DNA of 64,000 nt, taken from the NCBI RefSeq assembly GCF_001645385.1, contig NZ_LVHI01000016.1, positions 1 to 64,000 of the forward strand, given 5' to 3'. Made by a program: the position numbers and the translations under genes. The notes beneath the pieces are model-generated. The model was not told the DNA's origin. It saw only the letters and a list, made by a program, of their open reading frames with translations, and did no database searches. Below, piece by piece: positions 23,352 to 30,458 of the stretch (the stretch's first letter is position 1; each line of letters begins with the position of its first letter). The DNA is from Rhodococcoides kyotonense (lineage in GTDB: Bacteria; Actinomycetota; Actinomycetes; Mycobacteriales; Mycobacteriaceae).

Positions 23352-24850
23352 GCGCCCGCATGGACGATCTTTCGTGTCGACGGGTAGAGCTCGCACCAGT
23401 TCCCGTAGAGGTCGTCGTACAGCGCTTTGTGTTCAGGATTCGGGGGAATTTCCGACGCGACTGTCGCCCAATCGGTTTCGGGTGAGACAGCGCCGACGCC
23501 GATAGCGGCCAGAAGTCCGTCTCCGTAACTGGCTCCGATCGCCTGGGTCGGAACCAATTGAGTGCGACCGGTGATGTCGCTCAGCGCCTGAGCCCACACC
23601 GGGCTGCGCAGTCCCCCACCGACGGCGACGGCTCGCGTGACCGGCGTGTCCGAGTCGTCGAACATCTCGAGAATCTGCCTGATACCGAACGAAATTCCCT
23701 CGTAGGCAGCACGAAACATATGTCCGCGAGTATGCCGCAGGGTCAGTCCTGCCATGACCCCACGGGCATCGGGATCGAAGACGGGAGTGCGCTCTCCGGC
23801 GAGGTACGGAAGCACCAGGAGTCCGTCGGAGCCGGCCGGGACGGCAGAGGCCTCGCGCATCAACTCGTCGAAAGACGCACCGCCGGTGACGGTTTGCAGC
23901 CACGTCGTCAGCGAACCTGCGGTGGATGTGCCCGCGGCGAGCGCGTACGTTCCCTTCTCGACCCCCGTCGTGGTCCAGAGCGCCCCGGACGTGGAGCCTG
24001 CCGAACGCCCCGTCGGTGCAGGCGTGCGGTACTCGGCGAGGACCTGCACGAGGAACATCGTGGATCCGTACATCAGCATCAGATCACCCGGGTGACGCAC
24101 TCCGACGCTGAAGGCCTCGGCATACGCGTCGACGGTTCCTGCGACGACGGGCGTCCCGACGGGTATCCCGGTGGACGCAGCGGCGTCGGCGCTCACCTTT
24201 CCGACGATCTCGCTCGGCCACGCGAGCCGAGGAAGATCCAATCCGTCCAGTACGCGATCGGACCATTCTGTGTTCCAACCGAATTCGCGCACCGAATACA
24301 ACGGGTCGCACTGGCTCGCCGTGTGGTGGTCCTGAATGTATTCTCCCGTCAGTTTGGCGACGACGTAGGAGTTGGAGCCGAACCACTTGCTCGCCCGCGC
24401 GAAGTTCTCGGGTTCGTTCTTGCGCACCCACTCGATTTTCGGGCCGACTGCCTGACTGGACAGCGACTTTCCGCAGCGACGCAGGATCTCGGCTTCACCG
24501 AACAGTGCGGTGAGCTCGGCGATTTCCGCGTGAGCACGGGAGTCGATCCCGTACAGAATCGCCGAACGGACCGGGTTCAGGTCCGCGTCGGTGAGGACGA
24601 GGCATGGCCCGACGCCGCTGACACACATGGCCGCGACGCGTGACCCCGCCGGAACCTCGGCAGTCAATGACGACGCGATGGCGCAGACGTCGGCCCACCA
24701 CACTGCTTCGGCGTCCACCTCGGCCCACCCCGGCCGTGGAAGCGACATCTCGTGGGCGCGTTGTTCGGAGGCGAGAACGACGCCGTCCTCGGTGACCAGA
24801 ACTCCCTTGGTGCTGCCGGTACCCATATCGATGCCCACGAACAAGTCCAC
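23336..24850 (-). CDS. FGGY-family carbohydrate kinase (xylulokinase-like)
   Basis: A 504-residue sugar kinase of the xylulokinase/glycerol kinase fold. The N-terminal phosphate loop is FVGIDMGTGSTKGVLV; the catalytic Asp lies in VVAGTVDAYAEAFSVG; the adenosine motif is RAVAVGGGLRSPVWAQALSD. The length is normal. GTG 24850 is chosen because it begins the conserved VDLFVGID; the frame upstream has no domain. The gene converges on the SDR with a 16-base overlap, placing it at the edge of the polyol locus. It could phosphorylate a pentulose or erythrulose, overlapping in function with the DhaK-DhaL kinase. The substrate is not assignable. Confidence 0.87.
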   Translation of the reverse strand: MDLFVGIDMGTGSTKGVLVTEDGVVLASEQRAHEMSLPRPGWAEVDAEAVWWADVCAIASSLTAEVPAGSRVAAMCVSGVGPCLVLTDADLNPVRSAILYGIDSRAHAEIAELTALFGEAEILRRCGKSLSSQAVGPKIEWVRKNEPENFARASKWFGSNSYVVAKLTGEYIQDHHTASQCDPLYSVREFGWNTEWSDRVLDGLDLPRLAWPSEIVGKVSADAAASTGIPVGTPVVAGTVDAYAEAFSVGVRHPGDLMLMYGSTMFLVQVLAEYRTPAPTGRSAGSTSGALWTTTGVEKGTYALAAGTSTAGSLTTWLQTVTGGASFDELMREASAVPAGSDGLLVLPYLAGERTPVFDPDARGVMAGLTLRHTRGHMFRAAYEGISFGIRQILEMFDDSDTPVTRAVAVGGGLRSPVWAQALSDITGRTQLVPTQAIGASYGDGLLAAIGVGAVSPETDWATVASEIPPNPEHKALYDDLYGNWCELYPSTRKIVHAGAQLTR

Positions 24851-24912
24851 GGGGCAAACACTATCGGAGCAGGCCACCCGCCGCGGCAAGTCTCAGGGCA
24901 TCATGGACATCC

Positions 24913-26118
24913 GTGTCCGAACACGAAAATACAGTCGAACAGGAACGCTCCGGACCACTGCAACCGGTGCTGGCCGGTGTCGTGGCCGCACTGGTCGGGT
25001 TCACGAGTTCGTTCGCCGTCGTACTGACGGGTCTGCGTGCAGTCGGCGCGTCGCCCGAGGACGCCGCGTCGGGACTTCTCGCGATCTGTGTGACGCAGGC
25101 GCTCGGCATGTTGTATCTCTCCCGGCGATATCGACAGCCCATCACGCTCGCCTGGTCGACGCCGGGGGCGGCGCTGCTCGCCGGCACCGGAACCGTCACC
25201 GGCGGCTGGCCCGCTGCGGTCGGCGCCTTCGTGGTGGTCGGCGCACTCGTGGTGACGACCGGCCTGTGGCCGCGACTCGGCGCCTTGATCACCTCGATCC
25301 CGACGTCGATCGCACAGGCGATGCTCGCGGGTGTCCTGCTCCCCCTCTGCTTGAAACCGGTCACCGCGTTCGCGGCGTCACCGGCGATCATCGCCCCTGT
25401 CGTACTCGTCTGGCTTGTGCTACAACGCTTCTCGAAGCGCTGGGCCGTGCCGGCGGCATTCGTGGCCGCCGCGATCGTCATCGCAGTCGACGTCGTCGCC
25501 GAAGATCGTGTTCCCGGTCCGTCCGACCTCGTCCCGCGTGTCGACCTCACGACACCGCAGTGGACGTGGCAGGCGATCATCGGAATCGCACTACCGCTCT
25601 ACGTCGTCACCATGGCGTCCCAGAACATTCCCGGCATGGCGGTGATGAAGTCCTTCGGCTACGACGTGCCGTGGCGACCCGCGATGGGCGTCACCGGACT
25701 GGGCACGGTCGTCGGAGCTCCGTTCGGAGGCCACGCCATCAACCTCGCGGCCATCAGCGCCGCACTCGCAGCAGCGCCGCAGGCGGATCCCGACCCGAAA
25801 CGCCGGTGGATCGCCGCATCGTCGGCCGGGTGGTTCTACCTGTTGCTCGCGCTGTGCTCGGCTGCGCTCGCGACACTCGTTGCCGTCGCACCTGCCGGCG
25901 TCGTCGAGACGGTCGCCGGCCTCGCGCTGCTGGGCACCCTCGGGGCCTCGCTCGCGGGCGCGTTGAAGAACGAGGCGGGACGGGAGGCGGCCATCCTGAC
26001 CTTCCTCATCGCCGCATCGGGCGTCACGGTGCTGGGTATCGGGTCCGCGTTCTGGGCACTCGTCGCCGGACTCGTGGTGCGGTGGGTACTGATGCCGTCC
26101 GCCTCTGCGCGACCGTGA
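24913..26118 (+). CDS. BenE-family benzoate/H+ symporter-like membrane transporter
   Basis: A 401-residue integral membrane protein with about twelve hydrophobic segments. BenE features are LAGVVAALVGFTSSFAVVL at the first helix, the QPITLAWSTPGAALL motif, and the central VTMASQNIPGMAVMKSFGY followed by GVTGLGTVVGAPFGGHAINL. The start is GTG 24913, 62 bases from the divergent kinase start. The family is named for benzoate, but many actinobacterial members transport unknown aromatics or other acids, and no aromatic catabolic gene is adjacent. Function beyond proton-coupled uptake is uncertain. Confidence 0.85.
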   Translation: MSEHENTVEQERSGPLQPVLAGVVAALVGFTSSFAVVLTGLRAVGASPEDAASGLLAICVTQALGMLYLSRRYRQPITLAWSTPGAALLAGTGTVTGGWPAAVGAFVVVGALVVTTGLWPRLGALITSIPTSIAQAMLAGVLLPLCLKPVTAFAASPAIIAPVVLVWLVLQRFSKRWAVPAAFVAAAIVIAVDVVAEDRVPGPSDLVPRVDLTTPQWTWQAIIGIALPLYVVTMASQNIPGMAVMKSFGYDVPWRPAMGVTGLGTVVGAPFGGHAINLAAISAALAAAPQADPDPKRRWIAASSAGWFYLLLALCSAALATLVAVAPAGVVETVAGLALLGTLGASLAGALKNEAGREAAILTFLIAASGVTVLGIGSAFWALVAGLVVRWVLMPSASARP

Positions 26119-26119
26119 C

Positions 26120-26160
26120 CCCGGCACATTATTGCCGGGAGTGGAGCCTGCAGGAATGAC
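26120..26160. repeat. Small hairpin followed by a GGGAGTGGAGCCTGC motif
   Basis: A 7-bp stem, CCCGGCA/TGCCGGG with loop CATTAT (26120-26139), follows the BenE stop by one base and may be a weak terminator. It runs into gggagtggagcctgc then aggaatgac (26137-26160). That motif, less one base, is the core of the 42-bp tandem repeat at 59323-59448. The agreement over about 25 bases is beyond what I expect from chance, so this looks like a dispersed repeat. Confidence 0.5.
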
Positions 26161-26178
26161 CCGAATTAGACTCGACTC

Positions 26179-26643
26179 ATGACCGCTTCCGCCGAGCAGC
26201 GAGCCGAACCGAATCCCGCTGCCGACTACCCGGCCCTGTGGCCCGTCGCGACGCGATGGGACGACAACGACCACTACGGACACGTCAACAACGTCACCTA
26301 CTACGCGTTCTTCGACACCGCGGTCAACGGCTGGCTGATGTCCACGACCGGCGTCGACATTCGTGAACTCCCGGCGATCGGCGTCGTCGCCGAGACGTCG
26401 TGCAAGTATCACCGCGAGCTGTCGTTCCCGGATCGACTGCAGGTCGGACTGTCGGTCGAGAAACTCGGCACCCGCAGCATCGTGTACTCGCTTGCGCTGT
26501 TCCGCGACACCGACGGCGACGAGCTACAGCTGGCCGCGACCGGCCGATTCGTGCACGTCTACGTCGACGCGGTCACGCGCACGCCCGTTCCGATCCCGAC
26601 CGAAATAGAAGCTGCTGCACGCACTCTCGTGGTACCGCGCTAG
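26179..26643 (+). CDS. Hotdog-fold acyl-CoA thioesterase (4HBT family)
   Basis: A 154-residue cytosolic hotdog protein. The 4-hydroxybenzoyl-CoA thioesterase-type motif is RWDDNDHYGHVNNVTYYAFF, in which the second Asp is the usual catalytic residue. A strand VVAETSCKYHRELSFPDRL and C-terminal ATGRFVHVYVD complete the fold. It probably hydrolyses an acyl-CoA, but the acyl group is not predictable. The stop shares the palindrome CTAG with the stop of the convergent kinase-like gene. Confidence 0.88.
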   Translation: MTASAEQRAEPNPAADYPALWPVATRWDDNDHYGHVNNVTYYAFFDTAVNGWLMSTTGVDIRELPAIGVVAETSCKYHRELSFPDRLQVGLSVEKLGTRSIVYSLALFRDTDGDELQLAATGRFVHVYVDAVTRTPVPIPTEIEAAARTLVVPR

Positions 26644-27665
26644 AGACCGATCGCGTCGGCGGTCGCCGTGGCGCGAGTCAGGATGTCGTCGACCAACGTC
26701 GTCGTCGGTGCACCTGCCTGGGCTCGGTTGCGGGCATCCGCCTCGGCGCGACGCATGACTCCTTCGGCGATGATCGACAACTTCCACAGCGCGAGCACCT
26801 GCCAGTAGTCCACGGCCGAGACGTCGCGGCCGGTGACGCGCGCGTACTCGGCGACCAACTCGGCACGCGTCGGGAATCCGGGCAGTGTCGATGCCATGAA
26901 CGGGCCTGCGACGTCGTCGCCGGCCTCTGGCCAGTACGCGAGCAGCCCGCCGAGGTCGGCCAGCGGGTCACCGAGGGTGCACAGCTCCCAGTCGACGACG
27001 GCCACGATCGACCCATCCGTGCGCGACGTGATCACGTTGTTCATGTGGAAGTCGCCGTGCACCAACGAAAGCTCCTGCTGTTCAGGAACATTCGCGGCCA
27101 AGCGCTGAGCGAGCGAATCGATCGCGGGCACCTCGCGAGATCTCGTGTGCTCCCACTGCGTCGTCCACCGCTTCAACTGACGCTGCGCGTACGGCTTGTG
27201 GCTCGCGAGATCGAGAAGTCCGACACTTTCCAGGTCGACCCGGTGGATCTCGGCGAGCGCACCGACCATGCCGAGACCGATCGAGCGTCGAACGGTGTCG
27301 TGGAGTGTCTCTGCGACGGCAGGTGAGTCGATCACGACACCGTCGACGTGCGCCATCAGAACGAGCGGCGCATCCGAGACGGCCGGGTCCTCGGACAGCG
27401 CCAACATCTTGGGAACCGGAACCGACGTGTTCTGCAACGCGGACAGAATGCGATGCTCACGCACGACGTCGTGCGCCGACGCCAGCAGTGTGCCGAGCGG
27501 AGGCCTGCGCAGCACCCACCGCGAGCCGCTCACATCGGTGACCGCGTATGTCAGATTGGATTGACCGTTACCGATTCGCTGGAACGTCAGCGGGGACACC
27601 GCTCCGATGCCCAACGATCCGATCCACTTCGATACCGCGGACTCGTCCACACCCGCCGACGCCAT
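26640..27665 (-). CDS. APH-fold phosphotransferase family protein (ACAD10/11 kinase-domain type)
   Basis: A 341-residue kinase-like protein of the aminoglycoside phosphotransferase fold. The nucleotide-binding N lobe has NGQSNLTYAVTD and WVLRRPP; the catalytic loop is LSLVHGDFHMNNVI and the metal-binding segment is VVDWELCTLGDPLADLGGLL. This branch resembles the kinase domain of mammalian ACAD10/ACAD11, which acts on hydroxyacyl-CoAs, and not drug-resistance kinases. The neighbouring thioesterase is consistent with acyl-CoA metabolism. The substrate remains inferred. ATG 27665 begins the protein; a long arginine-rich antisense frame here is a shadow. Confidence 0.87.
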   Translation of the reverse strand: MASAGVDESAVSKWIGSLGIGAVSPLTFQRIGNGQSNLTYAVTDVSGSRWVLRRPPLGTLLASAHDVVREHRILSALQNTSVPVPKMLALSEDPAVSDAPLVLMAHVDGVVIDSPAVAETLHDTVRRSIGLGMVGALAEIHRVDLESVGLLDLASHKPYAQRQLKRWTTQWEHTRSREVPAIDSLAQRLAANVPEQQELSLVHGDFHMNNVITSRTDGSIVAVVDWELCTLGDPLADLGGLLAYWPEAGDDVAGPFMASTLPGFPTRAELVAEYARVTGRDVSAVDYWQVLALWKLSIIAEGVMRRAEADARNRAQAGAPTTTLVDDILTRATATADAIGL

Positions 27666-27745
27666 TCGAACCCCTTACCCTCGTCTTCGCAACCGGAGTG
27701 GATGGTATCCATTCGAGTGACGGGTGGGGCGAAGTTCGCGTGCGA

Positions 27746-28120
27746 TCAGCTGGCGCGCAGGTACGACGGCGACGCGGCTACGTCCGGCGCGGCATCGTCG
27801 GCAAGAGCGGTGTCACGACGCGCAGCGACCTCGTCGAAGTCGCCGACCAGCAGCGCCACCAGCGACTCCGGCTCGGCCAGCCAGGCCTGAGCCATCGCAC
27901 GAATTTCCGACGACACGAAGAAGCCGCTCATTTCCAGCGCTTCGATCCATTCCCCGACGGCGTCGGGCGTTGCTTCGGGGAGCGAACTGCGCTCGAGACG
28001 CGCGACCTCGAACTCGTAGCAGAAGAAAGCTCGCATCATGTCGAGCTGCCCCTGAGTCAACGACGGTTCGGGCTCGGTCGCGTCGGCGGTGACAGTCGGG
28101 CGAGCGTCTGCAAGAGTCAT
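27746..28120 (-). CDS. Small uncharacterised protein, paralogue of the 34668-34979 product
   Basis: A 124-residue soluble protein with no family I recognise. It looks helical and acidic, with an Ala/Pro/Asp-rich tail. The core has MMRAFFCYEF, AVGEWIEALEMSGFF, then WLAEP and LLVGDFDEVAARRDTA. The same ordered features (F-YEF, EW-EALE-SG-F, a Trp-Pro pair, LL--D-DE---R-D-A) appear in the 103-residue product at 34668-34979, so the two are paralogues. The ribosome site AAGGAG is well placed before ATG 28120. It lies 80 bases before the APH-fold gene on the same strand and could be co-transcribed with it. Confidence 0.75.
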   Translation of the reverse strand: MTLADARPTVTADATEPEPSLTQGQLDMMRAFFCYEFEVARLERSSLPEATPDAVGEWIEALEMSGFFVSSEIRAMAQAWLAEPESLVALLVGDFDEVAARRDTALADDAAPDVAASPSYLRAS

Positions 28121-28291
28121 GGCTCTCCTTCGATCGGCGGCGCTGTGTGCCAGGTCCGGTCAGCAAGAGGTTTCAACATGTCCGAGACCGTGTTCGGATC
28201 GTTACGAATCTCGCTGTAACGATCACTCACTTTCTAGCGATGCCCTGAAGCTACGCTCTCCCTGGTAGCTCCACCAGATCGAACCGGACGA

Positions 28292-28307
28292 TGTGATAAG
28301 CGTCACA
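28292..28307. promoter_or_regulatory. Consensus CRP/GlxR-type binding site
   Basis: tgtgataagcgtcaca is an exact match to TGTGA-N6-TCACA, the site of actinobacterial cAMP-receptor proteins. It lies in the 296-base divergent gap between the small protein (start 28120) and the MFS gene (start 28417), 110 bases before the latter. Apart from this site and presumed promoters I see nothing else in the gap. Confidence 0.65.
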
Positions 28308-28416
28308 GTTTGGCAACCAGTCCAGTGACTTTCCAGTTACGAATGATTTGTCACGCGCGGGCGTCGCACCCGGCGCCTGCGGTCTCACGACGTCCCCGCA
28401 GGTAGCGTGGGACCCC

Positions 28417-29607
28417 ATGGTGAACGAGGTGACCGACCAGGCTGCGCGTCTACGACGGGCCAGGGCAGCCATTTTCGGCGTCTTCGCCGTCAACGGTTTC
28501 GTGTTCGCTATCTGGGTGGTTCACATCCCCAGCGTCGAGGATCGAGTCGGCATTTCTCATGCCACGCTCGGCTCGTTGCTGCTCGTTCTCGGCGCCGGCG
28601 CCATCGTCGGCATGCAGACTGCGGGGCCACTCGCAGACCGGTTCGGCAGCAACCGCCTCGTGATCGCCACCGGTACCGCGCTGTCGTGCGCAGTCATGGG
28701 ACCCGCACTGTCTCAGAGTGCGGTGGCGCTCGCGATCTCGCTGTTCGTGTTCGGCATGTTCAACGGTGCGCTGGACGTGTCGATGAACTCACAGGCCGTC
28801 GACGTCGAGCGGCTGTACGGGCGCCCGATCATGTCCGCGTTCCATGCGCTGTTCTCGGTCGGTGGCGTCGTGGGATCGCTCGTCGGAGCGGCCATGCTCG
28901 CCGCATCGGTACGTATCGACGCGTCCATGGGAGTCGCCACGGTACTGGGCATCGCCGCGATCGCGGTCTGCAGCCGCTTCCTGTTGACGCCGACCGAACA
29001 CATGCCGACCCAGGACGACGCGTCGTCGAGCAAGCGGGGCACGAAGTTCTCGCCTCGTGTGCTCACTCTCGGGGCACTTGCGTTCTCGTTGATGCTGGCG
29101 GAGGGCGTCGCCAACGACTGGAGCACGCTGCAGGTCAAGGAACATCTGAACACCGCGGACGGCACCGCGGCCCTGGCGTTCGGCTTCTTCGCCGCGATGA
29201 TGACGGTCGGCCGGTTCTGCGCCGATCGCGTCAGCGCACGGTTCGGGCCCGTCGCGGTCGTTCGATACGGCAACCTGATCGCAGCCGTCGGCATGCTCCT
29301 GGTCTTCACGTCCGGCTGGCTGCCCCTGACCCTCGCGGGATGGGCAGCGTTCGGGTTGGGCCTGTCCGGCAGCATCCCGCAGATCTTCACCAGTGCGGGA
29401 AACCTGGGATCGGGCCCGTCGGCGACCAACATGTCCCGCGTCGTCGGCATGGGATACGTCGGACTGCTCGCCGGCCCCGCGATCATCGGATGGCTGTCCC
29501 ATGCGATCCCGCTCACCACGGCGATGCTGGTGCCGCTGCTACTCACCGTGATCGCAGCTGCCTCGGCGGGGACCGTACGACCCCAGCGCGCGCCCGTTCC
29601 CCAGTAG
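28417..29607 (+). CDS. Major facilitator superfamily transporter
   Basis: A 396-residue membrane protein with about twelve transmembrane helices. The first is AAIFGVFAVNGFVFAIWVVH. Loop 2-3 carries the MFS motif in the form GPLADRFGSNRLV. The mid-protein loop (residues ~200-220, PTQDDASSSKRGTKFSPR) separates the two six-helix halves. Conserved SMNSQAVDVERLYGRPIMS and SAFHALFSVGGVVGSLVGA resemble the FucP/YbjJ-like group of putative sugar or drug transporters. The substrate is unknown. A consensus CRP site upstream suggests control by carbon status. Confidence 0.85.
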   Translation: MVNEVTDQAARLRRARAAIFGVFAVNGFVFAIWVVHIPSVEDRVGISHATLGSLLLVLGAGAIVGMQTAGPLADRFGSNRLVIATGTALSCAVMGPALSQSAVALAISLFVFGMFNGALDVSMNSQAVDVERLYGRPIMSAFHALFSVGGVVGSLVGAAMLAASVRIDASMGVATVLGIAAIAVCSRFLLTPTEHMPTQDDASSSKRGTKFSPRVLTLGALAFSLMLAEGVANDWSTLQVKEHLNTADGTAALAFGFFAAMMTVGRFCADRVSARFGPVAVVRYGNLIAAVGMLLVFTSGWLPLTLAGWAAFGLGLSGSIPQIFTSAGNLGSGPSATNMSRVVGMGYVGLLAGPAIIGWLSHAIPLTTAMLVPLLLTVIAAASAGTVRPQRAPVPQ

Positions 29608-29693
29608 CCTCACGGCCGGCTCACATGACGCATTCAGATTCGTGGTGCATCCTCGGGTAGCTGACGCGTGAAGAGAAGGGGGTCAGTCGGGGC

Positions 29694-30395
29694 ATGAGCG
29701 CAGACACGGACAGCATGGAACTCGTCGAACTGGAGGAGAACGAACTCTACTTCGACGACGTCGACGCGATCGCGCGACGGCGTCGAATCCTGGCCAGAGC
29801 GATCGCGGTCGGGGCTGCGACCGTAGGACTGGTCGTGTTACTGGGGATTCTGCCGCTGGCAGGCGTCGACTATCCCCACTCGCGGGCAGTCGTACCCAGC
29901 CTGGCCGGCCCGTCGGGCTCGGTGTTGACGGCGTTCGGGATCACACCCGTTCTCGTGGCCGTTGCCGTGCTGACCGTTGTCGCGCTGATTCGGGGGCTCC
30001 CCTACGGGATCGGTGCCGTCATCACTCTGGTGATCGGAGCGTCTCTGACGACGGCGGGCGTGCGCGCTTGGGCCGTCGGATGGGTACCCGGATCGGCTTT
30101 GCCGAACGGATATGCCACCGCAGCGGTTGCGCTCGTCTGTGCGACGACGCTCGTGGCCTCGCCGAGATTCCTGCCCATGGTGTGGGGACTCGGTGGCGTC
30201 GGCGTCGCGACGGTGTGCGCGGCAGCGGTCGTCGGGGGCGCGGTATCGGTGATCGGCGTCGTGACGACTCTGCTCGTCGTGCTCGCCTGGTGGGCCGTCT
30301 CGTCGGGGGTCATGGTGTACTCCCCCGTCGCCGCCGAACGGGAGAAGCAGAATCCGTTCGACACAGCAGCGTTGGCGTTCCGTCGCATGCGCTGA
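29694..30395 (+). CDS. Six-helix membrane protein, possible degenerate PAP2-type protein
   Basis: A 233-residue protein with a ~40-residue acidic cytoplasmic N terminus, then about six hydrophobic helices from residue 34 (AIAVGAATVGLVVLLGILPL). The layout recalls PAP2 phosphatases: PHSRAVVPSLAGPSGSVLTA before helix 2, and LPNGYATAAVALV where a PAP2 enzyme has PSGH. If that alignment holds, the catalytic His is replaced by Tyr and no later SR-x5-H motif remains, so it would be inactive. Otherwise it is simply an unknown membrane protein. A gaaggggg ribosome site precedes ATG 29694. It converges on pntB, with a repeat element between them. Confidence 0.7.
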   Translation: MSADTDSMELVELEENELYFDDVDAIARRRRILARAIAVGAATVGLVVLLGILPLAGVDYPHSRAVVPSLAGPSGSVLTAFGITPVLVAVAVLTVVALIRGLPYGIGAVITLVIGASLTTAGVRAWAVGWVPGSALPNGYATAAVALVCATTLVASPRFLPMVWGLGGVGVATVCAAAVVGGAVSVIGVVTTLLVVLAWWAVSSGVMVYSPVAAEREKQNPFDTAALAFRRMR

Positions 30396-30399
30396 CGCG

Positions 30400-30457
30400 C
30401 CCGTGCGCGGATAATTGCACCCTGGGCCAACTTTCCGCGCACGGGCAGCGCAGCTGC
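30400..30457 (-). repeat. Dispersed stem-loop repeat, copy 3; likely bidirectional terminator
   Basis: An 11-bp inverted repeat, cccgtgcgcgg (30400-30410) and ccgcgcacggg (30435-30445), is followed by the small hairpin GCAGC-GCA-GCTGC (30445-30457), which ends one base before the pntB stop. The stretch from 30429 resembles copy 1 closely, with the differences falling in paired positions. It separates two convergent genes. Confidence 0.68.
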
Positions 30458-30458
30458 A

